Translations under genes and position numbers: made by a program
Notes under the pieces: generated by a model
The model's database searches: none
Told to the model about the DNA's origin: nothing
The model's input: only the letters and a program-made list of their open reading frames with translations
Shown: positions 6,642 through 12,671 of the stretch, in pieces
Numbering within the stretch: position 1 is the stretch's first letter
Layout of the letters: each line of letters starts with the position of its first letter
Origin: a bacterium
GTDB lineage: Bacteria > Armatimonadota > HRBIN16
Direction of reading: 5' to 3'
DNA: 12,671 nt
NCBI GenBank assembly: GCA_025057335.1
Contig: JANWXG010000055.1
Span: 1 to 12,671, forward strand

Positions 6642-6881
6642 TCATCCGTTGCTCTCTTGCGAGAGCCGTTTCTGCAAGCTGGAGAGGTCGTCGGTGGAAA
6701 CCGAAGCGGCGTTCAGGTTTTCCTGACGTATCTGCTCATAAATCTCTTTGCGGTGCACGGCGATATCTCTGGGAGCTCGCACGCCGATGCGAACCTGTTC
6801 ACCTCGCACTTCCAGCACAATCACCTCGATTTCATCCCCGATGACAATGCTCTGATTCACCTTGCGCGTCAGGACCAGCAT
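6642..6881 (-). CDS. csrA: Carbon storage regulator CsrA, FliW-responsive type
   Basis: A 79-aa RNA-binding translational regulator; CsrA dimers bind GGA motifs over ribosome binding sites. The core is canonical: MLVLTRKVNQSIVIG, VRIGVRAP at about 30-37, and HRKEIYEQI at 43-51. It is longer than E. coli CsrA (61 aa), with a C-terminal extension QENLNAASVSTDDL like B. subtilis CsrA, where this part contacts FliW. Asn55, implicated in FliW binding in B. subtilis, is present. The ATG at 6881 lies inside fliW, with GGAGGG before it in an imperfect inverted repeat (GGAGGGCTCC) that might hide the ribosome binding site. In related systems CsrA represses flagellin translation until FliW sequesters it. 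No flagellin gene is in the window. Confidence 0.97.
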   Translation of the reverse strand: MLVLTRKVNQSIVIGDEIEVIVLEVRGEQVRIGVRAPRDIAVHRKEIYEQIRQENLNAASVSTDDLSSLQKRLSQESNG

Positions 6882-7353
6882 GGGAGCCCTCCGTGGCTTG
6901 AGGTTGCGCTTTCATCAGCTCTTGCAGAATGCTATGCTTAGTGGAGTAACACTCGTCCTCCACGATTACTTGGCGTGCCATGCGGGTAGCGGCATTGATG
7001 ATGATGGGCCCCATCAGGTTTGCCGTCATTTGCTCCGGTTTGCCCGGAGGGATAGTCACTATTACGAACGTCAGGTAAGGGGTGTCCTCTCGCAGTTGTA
7101 GCGCTTCGACGTCTGCGTCCGAGATGGTCGGAGCATAGTCTGGCATGAAGTGGCGTGGCTCGATGACCACGAACGCTAGACCAGGCTCCTCCAGGCTTTG
7201 CAGCCAGCGGAAGGGGCTTTTCTCATCCAAGCATAGGACGACAAACCGCCGGTACTCCTCGAAGCCGAACAACCCCTGCGAGAAGGTAATCACCGCCTCC
7301 TCGTCCACCTCAATTCTACCGAAACGGGTGCTCTCGATGCAAGTCTTGTCCAT
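6832..7353 (-). CDS. fliW: Flagellar assembly factor FliW (CsrA antagonist)
   Basis: A 173-aa homologue of FliW, a small beta-barrel protein that binds either flagellin or CsrA and so releases flagellin mRNA from repression as flagellin is exported. Family features include TRFGRIEVDEEAVITFSQGLFGFEEY at the start (in pieces: FGRIEV, ITF.QGLFGFE), FRWLQSLEEPGLAFVV, and PIIIN with ARQVIVED near the end. Typical FliW is about 130-155 aa; here a hydrophilic tail of about 25 residues follows QELMKAQ, and its last 16 codons overlap csrA in another frame (50 bases). The ATG at 7353 is chosen; an in-frame TTG at 7362 gives three more residues but is too close to the only AGGGA. The gene starts 14 bases after the flgL stop, and GGA triplets crowd this junction, which could allow CsrA binding. 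Confidence 0.95.
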   Translation of the reverse strand: MDKTCIESTRFGRIEVDEEAVITFSQGLFGFEEYRRFVVLCLDEKSPFRWLQSLEEPGLAFVVIEPRHFMPDYAPTISDADVEALQLREDTPYLTFVIVTIPPGKPEQMTANLMGPIIINAATRMARQVIVEDECYSTKHSILQELMKAQPQATEGSHAGPDAQGESEHCHRG

Positions 7354-7368
7354 TTCCCACAAATCCCT
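7349..7368 (-). promoter_or_regulatory. Candidate CsrA-binding cluster at the fliW start
   Basis: The 20 bases from the flgL stop through the fliW start hold three GGA cores on the minus strand (AGGGA, TGGGA, ATGGA), covering the ribosome binding site and the ATG. GGA cores over a ribosome binding site are the mark of CsrA targets, and csrA is the next gene. No clear hairpin loop presents them, so this is a hypothesis. Confidence 0.3.
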
Positions 7369-8249
7369 TACGCGAGAAAGTCCAGCAGGCTCAATTGCTG
7401 CATTCGTGCAGCCGTAGCAAGGGTGAACTGGTAGGTCACCTCCATCATGCGCAACTGCGTGATGGCTTCTGCTGCGTCCGCATCCTCGATGGTGCTCAGC
7501 AGCTCGGTGAAGTCGATGTCTCTCTTCTCCAGTCGCTGCTGGATCATCTCCACCTGCTGGATTTTGCTGCCCACGATGGCGCGCGTACGCAACAGGTTAT
7601 CCATCTGGTTCTGCAGCTCCTGCAAGCCTTCGCGTGAAAGCTGCTCGATGTTATTGGTCTCGATGTATCGCACGACTTGCGCCATGGCACGGTAGATTCC
7701 CGTAACCAGGGGGTCGCCCTGCACGTTGATGCTCATCACTACGGCGGGGCTCAGCTCCACGTTCAGGTTCCCGTAGTCGCCGTGATAAATCAGCGTGTCG
7801 TTGTCGACACTGAAAGGCGGAGTGAGCGTTTTCAGCCCGCCAAAGATGAAGCGGTCGCCGTAGGTAGTGTTATTGCCGATGTTGACCACCTGTTCCAGCA
7901 TCTGGCGAATCTGGTAGGCAATAGCGAGGCGCCCTTCGGTGTTCTGCGTGTCGGTAGCAGCCTGAATGGCAAGGCTTTTGGTCTGGCGCAGGAGGTTGTT
8001 CAACTCTTCCAGAGCGACCTCGGTGATGAACAGGAAGTTCTTAGCGGTGGTGAGGTTGCGCTGATACTGCTCGGTTTCTTGGAGCAGGCGGTGCAGCGTG
8101 ATGCCCAGCGACGCGCCAAAGGGGTCGTCGGAGGGACGGCGAATGCGTTTTCCCGTGATGACCGCTTGCTGCGCCAGATGATATCGCTCGTAGTTGCGCT
8201 CCATCGCCTGTTGCAGGGCGTGATGCATCTGCGCCGTGCTGACTCGCAT
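7368..8249 (-). CDS. flgL: Flagellar hook-associated protein 3, FlgL (hook-filament junction)
   Basis: A 293-aa junction protein that sits between FlgK and the flagellin filament after export by the flagellar type III system. The N-terminal helical D0/D1 part contains TGKRIRRPSDDP (32-43), the flagellin-superfamily motif, followed by coiled coil to about 125. GDRFIFGG at 131-138 is a FlgL signature, and a short central domain follows (about 140-190). The C-terminal helical part (about 205-293) packs against the N-terminus and ends LSLLDFLA. The length is close to that of other FlgL proteins. ATG 8249 has GGGAGG 10 bases upstream, and the gene starts 23 bases after the flgK stop. There is no signal peptide, as expected for this export route. 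Confidence 0.95.
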   Translation of the reverse strand: MRVSTAQMHHALQQAMERNYERYHLAQQAVITGKRIRRPSDDPFGASLGITLHRLLQETEQYQRNLTTAKNFLFITEVALEELNNLLRQTKSLAIQAATDTQNTEGRLAIAYQIRQMLEQVVNIGNNTTYGDRFIFGGLKTLTPPFSVDNDTLIYHGDYGNLNVELSPAVVMSINVQGDPLVTGIYRAMAQVVRYIETNNIEQLSREGLQELQNQMDNLLRTRAIVGSKIQQVEMIQQRLEKRDIDFTELLSTIEDADAAEAITQLRMMEVTYQFTLATAARMQQLSLLDFLA

Positions 8250-8272
8250 CGTGTGTCATCCTCCCAGAGAGA

Positions 8273-9649
8273 TTATCGGCGTCCAGATAGGGCGGCGATG
8301 AGGTCTGCAATCGCTGAGTCCATCATACTCACCAGCTGTGCCGCTGCTTGATAACTGCGCTGATATCGCAGCAGGTTGGACATCTCCTCGTCCACATTCA
8401 CTCCCGAGACCGACTCGCGCTCCGCCTGCAGGTTCTGCAGAAGGATTTTGCTGTTGTCACGCCCGATGGAAGCGGAGCGAGTGTGTTCGCCCAGCTCGGC
8501 GACAATGGCGCTGTAGAAATCAGGGAGGGTTTTGTTGTCTAGGCTAGGGAGTGTGCGCGCACGTAGTCGGGAGAGGGCGAGCGCATTGTTGCCATCCCCA
8601 GGGGCGCTAGTTACTCCCGCCGCGATGTGGTTGAGGTCGTTGATGTCTCCGCTGACGCGGATGTTCAGCGCGTTTGTGCCTTCCAGCAGGCGTTTGTTTG
8701 TGCTGCCATCCAGTCCATATCCTGCCTGATGGAGTGTGTTGACTTGGGTTACCAGCTCCTCTGCCAGCCGGTCTAATCGGTCTCGGTATGCGCGAATATA
8801 CTGCATCGCGTCCATCAGGGCACGCATGCTGCCGCTGGAGACGGGAGCCCGCGCGCCAGTGATGTTGACTAACGCCTTGCCGTTGTAGTCAATACTGTCG
8901 GAGGGCAGAGCGCGTGTCCGATCGCCTTCCACGAGCACGAACTCCCCTAGGGAGATGCGCAGAGTGCCGTCTGCCATCTCCGTCGCGCGGACGCCCACGT
9001 ACTCGGAGAGCTTCTCTACCAAGGCGGTACGCTGGTCCAGCAGGTCGCCAGATTCGGTGCCGAGCGCTTTCTGGTAGCGAATGCGCACATTCAGTTCGGC
9101 AATGCTCTGAGCCAGAAAGTTCACCTCATTGGCGGTCGTACGCACCCGCTGTTCCATCTCTAGAAACATTTCGTCTAGTCGGGCAGCTAGCTCACGAAAG
9201 GTGCGCGTCATTGCCTCAGACTGCTGTAGCACGCCCGCGCGGATACCGACGTTTTCTGGGTTTGCCGATAGCTCCTGAAAGGCGTTGAAAAAGGCGACGA
9301 TACGGCGGGAAAGCCCTGCCTCCGTCGGCTCGCTGAAGACGTCCTCTACCTGGGTGAGCCGCTGGTAGAGCGTTGTGTAGCGGTGGTAGTCGCTGCTGGT
9401 TGCTGCCATCCGAGCGTCCAGAAAGAGGTCGCGAAGACGCTGGATGCTCTCCACACGCACGCCACTACCTAGGAACAGCGTCCGTACCCCCTGAAGCGCT
9501 AAGGGGTCGGTTGCCGCGAGGTGCACCCTCTGGCGCGAGTAGCCGGGCGTGTTAACGTTTGCTAGGTTGTGGCTCGTGGTGTTCATTGCCAGCTGCATCG
9601 ACTGCAGCGCCCGAGACGCCAGCTCCAGCCCGAAAAATGTCCATGGCAT
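8273..9649 (-). CDS. flgK: Flagellar hook-associated protein 1, FlgK
   Basis: A 458-aa junction protein at the hook tip, the first hook-associated protein and the seat of FlgL. The ATG at 9649 is chosen because GGAGGTG ends 8 bases upstream; a GTG at 9658 is in frame but has that same GGAGG almost touching it. The N-terminal rod/hook family motif SHNLANVNTPGYSRQRV begins at residue 26. Long helical D1 segments flank a variable middle (about 200-370), and the C-terminal family motif SGVNVDEEMSNLLRYQRSYQ lies at 415-434. It is shorter than the 553-aa Salmonella protein, mostly through a reduced outer domain. It follows flgN by 5 bases; FlgN is the expected export chaperone of FlgK and FlgL, so the order is coherent. 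Confidence 0.96.
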   Translation of the reverse strand: MPWTFFGLELASRALQSMQLAMNTTSHNLANVNTPGYSRQRVHLAATDPLALQGVRTLFLGSGVRVESIQRLRDLFLDARMAATSSDYHRYTTLYQRLTQVEDVFSEPTEAGLSRRIVAFFNAFQELSANPENVGIRAGVLQQSEAMTRTFRELAARLDEMFLEMEQRVRTTANEVNFLAQSIAELNVRIRYQKALGTESGDLLDQRTALVEKLSEYVGVRATEMADGTLRISLGEFVLVEGDRTRALPSDSIDYNGKALVNITGARAPVSSGSMRALMDAMQYIRAYRDRLDRLAEELVTQVNTLHQAGYGLDGSTNKRLLEGTNALNIRVSGDINDLNHIAAGVTSAPGDGNNALALSRLRARTLPSLDNKTLPDFYSAIVAELGEHTRSASIGRDNSKILLQNLQAERESVSGVNVDEEMSNLLRYQRSYQAAAQLVSMMDSAIADLIAALSGRR

Positions 9650-9654
9650 CGCGT

Positions 9655-10152
9655 TCACACCTCCGTATCCACCACGACCGCAACGGGAGCCGGCGCAGAG
9701 GAGTAGTTCGTAGGGCTACCCGCAGCGCTGACCACCACAGCGAGCCATGTTTGCACGGTTTCCGCTGCGCGGTGAATCAGCTCGCGGTTACGTTCGTTCA
9801 GCTCCTGCAGCTGACGCACGTCGTGTAGCAGCTCTTGCTGCAGCCAGCGCAAAGTACGCGCGACGTGTTCGGGTGCGAGGTGGGCGCAGTCGGATAGGGT
9901 AGGCAGCTGCGCGTGCAAGCCTGCTTGGTCACCCAGGAGATGCACTATCTCTCTGCGTCGGCTTTCCAGCTGGTCAATCTCATCTAGGTGGCTCGCCTGT
10001 TGCTGGGTCACCTGCGCTAGTCGCTCTACGTCTGCCTCTGCCAGCGCGAGCGCCTGCTCACGAGCGAGCCGTATCAGGGCATGCACGTGCCGACGCTGCT
10101 CGCGCAAGTTCGAAAGCAGTTCTCGCCAGAGTGGATGGTGCTGTCTCGTCAT
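9655..10152 (-). CDS. flgN: FlgN-family export chaperone for FlgK/FlgL
   Basis: A 165-aa, nearly all-helical protein, probably the cytoplasmic chaperone that holds FlgK and FlgL unfolded for export. Two long coiled-coil helices are seen at about 5-70 (charged, with REQ, LEALAE-like heptads) and about 90-140. The C-terminal stretch LQELNERNRELIHRAAETV is the FlgN-type pattern by which substrate helices are bound. A low-complexity Ala/Pro/Val tail follows at about 145-165. The family is poorly conserved, so the call rests on helix pattern, length and the position just before flgK. ATG 10152 overlaps the stop of the previous gene by 4 bases (ATGA), and GGGAGGGAG lies upstream. The stop is at 9655-9657. 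Confidence 0.85.
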   Translation of the reverse strand: MTRQHHPLWRELLSNLREQRRHVHALIRLAREQALALAEADVERLAQVTQQQASHLDEIDQLESRRREIVHLLGDQAGLHAQLPTLSDCAHLAPEHVARTLRWLQQELLHDVRQLQELNERNRELIHRAAETVQTWLAVVVSAAGSPTNYSSAPAPVAVVVDTEV

Positions 10153-10439
10153 GGTCGCTCCCTCCCGACACCTTCTGAGGTGTCCTGTAAATGCGCACTG
10201 AGTTTCTCGTACAGCAATTTGCCGATACCCAGCTGGTCAGTGCGTGCCAGCTGCTGCGCTAGCGTCTCGTCCATTAGGTCAGTGTACATCTGCAGGGTGT
10301 AGCTAGATGAGTTGGTGGGCAGCGTGCGCCGCAGAGCACGCAGCAGCTGATGCCAGAACTGTGCTTCCACCTGCCTGGTGGCTTCGCGCAGCTGCCACCG
10401 CTCTACCTGCAGGCTCCCACTCGGCTCGACACGCATCAT
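10149..10439 (-). CDS. flgJ: Rod-binding protein, FlgJ N-terminal domain only
   Basis: A 96-aa protein matching only the rod-binding domain of FlgJ, the cap or scaffold on which the periplasmic rod is built. The match covers VEAQFWHQLLRALRRTLP (24-41), SYTLQMYTDLMDETLAQQLA (46-65) and the LGIGKLLYEKL end (70-80). The peptidoglycan-hydrolase domain that in gamma- and beta-proteobacterial FlgJ cuts the wall is absent, as in many other phyla, so a separate muramidase or transglycosylase is expected. There is no signal peptide; FlgJ goes through the flagellar export apparatus. ATG 10439 overlaps the flgI stop by 4 bases (ATGA), with GGAGGTG just before it; a second ATG follows directly at 10436. 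Confidence 0.88.
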   Translation of the reverse strand: MMRVEPSGSLQVERWQLREATRQVEAQFWHQLLRALRRTLPTNSSSYTLQMYTDLMDETLAQQLARTDQLGIGKLLYEKLSAHLQDTSEGVGRERP

Positions 10440-11536
10440 TGCACCTCCACCTCCGCGTGGAGTGCGCCCGCCGCCCGCAACGCCTGCAGGATGGACATCA
10501 AGTCGCGCGGGCTCACTCCCAGCAGGTTCAACGCCTTGACCAGCTGCTCCACGGTGACCGCTTCAGGCAGGGCAACAAGACGCTCCGCCTGTTCGGTGAC
10601 GCGCACGTCCCTGCGGGTGGTGGTCACGGTAGAGCCGCCCGACAGAGGCGCGGGCTGCGACACCTGCGGTTTCGCGTCGATACGAATGGTCAGGTTGCCG
10701 TGCGCCACGGCGGCGGGACTGAGTGTGACGTTGCCGCCCAGCACCACTGTGCCCGTGCGCTCATTGAGGATGACCCTGGCGGGAGTGTCGGGCTGCACGG
10801 TAATCTCCTGCAGGGCGGCGATGAGGGTCACTACATCCTCGCGCTCTTCCCCGCTAAGCTCCACGCGAACGGTACTGGCATCTAGCGCGCGGGGCAGCGT
10901 TTGCGGGAACTTCTGACGGATGGCGGAAGCTACTCGCGCCGCGGTAGTGAAGTCGGGAGTGTTCAGGGTAATCAGGATGCTGTCGTCTCTCACCACGCGG
11001 GCGGGCACCTCGCGCTCTACGATGGCTCCCGCTGGGATGCGTCCCACAGTCAGGTGGTTTTTCTGCTGGGAGGAGCCGCCAGAAGCGGCGCCGAAGCCCC
11101 CGACCGATATCGCTCCTTGTGCCACAGCGTACACGTTACCGTCTGCCCCCATCAGTGGTGTTTGCAGCAGGGTGCCGCCTTGCAGAGAGCGCGCGTCGCC
11201 AATAGAGGAGACCGTCACGTCGATGCGGCTCCCCTCCCGCGCGAAGGGCGGCAGGTCTGCGGTGACCATCACGGCAGCGATGTTCTTCACCTTCATTTGC
11301 CCCGCTGGCACAGTGATACCGAAGCGCTGCAACATGTTGGCAACGGATTGCGTGGTAAACAGAGTGCCTTTGCTGTCGCCTGTGCCCTCCAGACCGACCA
11401 CCAGCCCATAGCCGATGAGCTGGTTGCCTCGCGCCCCGTGCACCTGCGCGATATCCTTCAGGCGCACGTCGGGCGCCGCCGAGGTCAGCGCAGCACAGAC
11501 AAGCAAGCCAACAGCGAGCATCGCCTTGCGCTTCAT
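10436..11536 (-). CDS. flgI: Flagellar P-ring protein FlgI
   Basis: A 366-aa periplasmic protein that forms the P-ring in the peptidoglycan layer around the rod. The ATG at 11536 is chosen because GAGGTG lies 5 bases upstream and it opens a Sec signal peptide (MKRKAMLAVGLLVCAAL, cleavage near TSAA, 18-21); the frame is open back to ATG 11560 but that start has no support. The mature start VRLKDIAQVHGARGNQLIGYGLVVGL is highly characteristic. GDARSLQGGTLLQTPLMGADG at about 112-132, TVGRIPAGAIVERE and the C-terminal LNLLGVSPRDLMSILQALRAAGALHAE are further FlgI hallmarks. The mature protein has no Cys, so it lacks the disulphide of E. coli FlgI. It starts 11 bases after flgH. It implies a diderm envelope. 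Confidence 0.97.
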   Translation of the reverse strand: MKRKAMLAVGLLVCAALTSAAPDVRLKDIAQVHGARGNQLIGYGLVVGLEGTGDSKGTLFTTQSVANMLQRFGITVPAGQMKVKNIAAVMVTADLPPFAREGSRIDVTVSSIGDARSLQGGTLLQTPLMGADGNVYAVAQGAISVGGFGAASGGSSQQKNHLTVGRIPAGAIVEREVPARVVRDDSILITLNTPDFTTAARVASAIRQKFPQTLPRALDASTVRVELSGEEREDVVTLIAALQEITVQPDTPARVILNERTGTVVLGGNVTLSPAAVAHGNLTIRIDAKPQVSQPAPLSGGSTVTTTRRDVRVTEQAERLVALPEAVTVEQLVKALNLLGVSPRDLMSILQALRAAGALHAEVEVQ

Positions 11537-11547
11537 CTCTTCACCTC

Positions 11548-12117
11548 TCAGAACAGCCATTTGAGCAACTTGGTGAGCAACCCCTCGCGCTGCTTGTTGC
11601 CGACAGGTCCCTTACCCTCATAATGAATCTCCGCCTGTGCAATCGCAGTAGAGGGAACAGTGTTCTCCGGCGAGACGTCCTCTGGGCGCACGATGCCCGT
11701 GAGCACAATCTTTTCCTTTTCCCCGTTGACGCCGATGGTACGCGTGCCCTCTACCCTCAAGTTGCCGTTCGGCAGCACCTCCTTCACCACAACGCTGATT
11801 TTGCCCACCAGCGTGCCACTGCGCGTCGTGCTGCCCGACGCCTGCGAACCTGTTTTGCCGCTCACCGACCACTCCGGGAGCAGGCTGAGTAGCGGCCCTA
11901 CCCCTGGTTTGGTAGAAGCCGATTCGCTCTTTGCCGTCTTGGTATCGGCACGGCTGGAGGCGGTTGTGCTCTCAAAGATGAGCACAGTGAGCACATCGCC
12001 TTCCCGAATCGCCTTGCGGTCGGCATATAGGCTGCGCGTGCCGTCCTTCCACAGCGAGTCGGCGGCGAGGCCACCACACAGTGACAGGATGACGATGGCA
12101 ATTCCAATAGCTCGCAT
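11548..12117 (-). CDS. flgH: Flagellar L-ring protein FlgH, apparently non-lipidated
   Basis: A 189-aa protein forming the outer-membrane L-ring bushing. Family features are SLWKDGTRSLYADRKA at 21-36, REGDVLTVLI at 38-47, the NGNLRVEG block at 117-124 and the IVRPEDV block at 142-148. The N-terminus is a signal peptide, but the only Cys (residue 14) sits in LSLC, with Leu where a lipobox needs Gly, Ala or Ser, so lipidation is doubtful; cleavage near GLA-AD (17-20) by signal peptidase I fits better. Classical FlgH is a lipoprotein of about 230 aa, so this one is also short. ATG 12117 has GGAGGAA about 7 bases upstream and follows flgA by 15 bases. Confidence 0.95.
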   Translation of the reverse strand: MRAIGIAIVILSLCGGLAADSLWKDGTRSLYADRKAIREGDVLTVLIFESTTASSRADTKTAKSESASTKPGVGPLLSLLPEWSVSGKTGSQASGSTTRSGTLVGKISVVVKEVLPNGNLRVEGTRTIGVNGEKEKIVLTGIVRPEDVSPENTVPSTAIAQAEIHYEGKGPVGNKQREGLLTKLLKWLF

Positions 12118-12132
12118 GCTGCTTCCTCCATC

Positions 12133-12671
12133 TCAAGGCACATCTAACCTGACCGTTTGCGCATCTATCACAGTTGCCAGCAGGGTTTTGCGTGTGTCGG
12201 TGACCTGCACGCGGATGCGCGCTCCCCCCTTGCCGTCCTGCTGGGCAACCGCTCCTGCCTCAATGACCGCCCCACCCAGCGGGACGAGCAGCTTCACCGG
12301 CTGCCCACGGCGAATCAGGGCGGGTTCGTCGATGGCAGAGCGTTTCAGGGGGCTGCCTGCGGGGATGGTCTGCCTCGCGATTTTGCCCACTGCCTCGGCA
12401 GGGTCGGTGAGCCAATCCCCGCTGCTATCGCGCGTTGTCGTGCGCTGGACGGTGAGTGCAGAGTCGTCTATCATCTCTCCCGCGCGGATAGCGCGTTGTG
12501 CGACCAGCACCTCGCGCAGGTAAGCGACGCGCAGCCGAACGTTCAGTGTGACAGGAGCGCCTTCCGAGCTGGTCACCTGCACTGGCACCGTGTACAGCCC
12601 ACCCCCTAGTGACCGAGGTTCGCCTGCGCCAATCTGCGCTTCACCCTTCGGCAGAGGCAGGTCGCGGGGGG
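12133..12671 (-). CDS. flgA: Flagella basal body P-ring formation protein FlgA, C-terminal part (cut by window edge)
   Basis: This is a periplasmic chaperone for P-ring assembly. The frame is open from the stop at 12133 to the right edge: 178 codons are visible and no start is seen. An internal ATG-like codon at 12588 is not the start, because coding sequence continues upstream of it without a stop (PRDLPLPKGEAQIGAG...). The SAF domain is recognisable at VLVAQRAIRAGEMIDDSALTV and is followed by VGKIARQTIPAGSPLKRSAI and the C-terminal beta domain RGQPVKLLVPLGGAVIEAGAVA, then RIRVQV. These are the usual C-terminal blocks of FlgA. It heads the visible operon, and the genes beyond the edge are likely the rod genes flgF/flgG (inference from common gene order). 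Confidence 0.93.
   Translation of the reverse strand, partial: PRDLPLPKGEAQIGAGEPRSLGGGLYTVPVQVTSSEGAPVTLNVRLRVAYLREVLVAQRAIRAGEMIDDSALTVQRTTTRDSSGDWLTDPAEAVGKIARQTIPAGSPLKRSAIDEPALIRRGQPVKLLVPLGGAVIEAGAVAQQDGKGGARIRVQVTDTRKTLLATVIDAQTVRLDVP

Noticed and set aside
6054..6941. 295-codon plus-strand frame over the CDF and csrA genes
   Set aside because: It is the complement of two clearly conserved genes and lacks any recognisable domain.
7677..8351. 224-codon plus-strand frame over flgL
   Set aside because: It is antisense to flgL and starts inside it without a ribosome binding site; it is a shadow frame.
9650..9658. GTG start of flgK at 9658, overlapping the flgN stop
   Set aside because: The GGAGG is almost adjacent to that GTG but ideally spaced for the ATG at 9649, which also gives the usual FlgK N-terminus.
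11660..12523. 287-codon plus-strand frame over flgH and flgA
   Set aside because: It is antisense to two conserved flagellar genes, and its Ser/Arg/Pro-rich composition is typical of a shadow.
12133..12588. A 151-aa FlgA starting at 12588
   Set aside because: The same frame stays open to the window edge with plausible FlgA sequence, so this is an internal codon and the gene is partial.

Overview
This window looks like chromosomal DNA from a GC-rich, flagellated, diderm bacterium. The P-ring and L-ring genes (flgI, flgH) imply an outer membrane. The adjoining flgN-flgK-flgL-fliW-csrA order, and a CsrA of the long FliW-responsive type, resemble Firmicutes and other Terrabacteria. Together with a Tat-signal sugar isomerase next to a multidomain GH20 protein, this is compatible with Armatimonadota or a similar lineage. 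That placement is inference; no rRNA or other marker is present.

Layout: all the long genes are on the minus strand, and the only plus-strand gene I support is a 44-codon lipoprotein. At the left edge (1-60) is the first 20 codons of an unidentified minus-strand gene with an excellent ribosome binding site. Next comes a tiny plus-strand lipoprotein (255-389). A two-gene minus-strand unit follows (4086 to 402): a Tat-exported TIM-barrel isomerase/epimerase whose end overlaps, by 8 bases, a secreted GH20-family glycosidase. Both proteins carry export signals, so the pair probably works on sugars outside the cytoplasm.

An RpoD-like sigma factor (5344-4319) follows, ending at a clear intrinsic terminator. 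It is preceded by a 382-base gene-free stretch holding a near-consensus extended -10 promoter and an untranslated leader of about 210 bases.

The right half (12671 to 5727) is one tightly packed operon read right to left: flgA (partial), flgH, flgI, flgJ (rod-binding domain only), flgN, flgK, flgL, fliW, csrA and a cation diffusion facilitator. Gaps run from 4-base ATGA overlaps to about 23 bases, and fliW overlaps csrA by 50 bases. The genes cover ring assembly (FlgA, FlgH, FlgI), rod capping (FlgJ), the hook-filament junction and its chaperone (FlgK, FlgL, FlgN), and the FliW-CsrA switch that in other bacteria ties flagellin synthesis to filament assembly. The metal transporter at the end is the one member without an obvious flagellar role.

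I found no CRISPR array, tRNA, rRNA, insertion sequence or prophage gene. No wholly new system is evident. The most distinctive points are the FlgH without a lipobox, the sigma factor with an acidic stretch where region 1.1 would be, the divergent active-site surroundings of the GH20 protein, and the GGA cluster at the fliW start.
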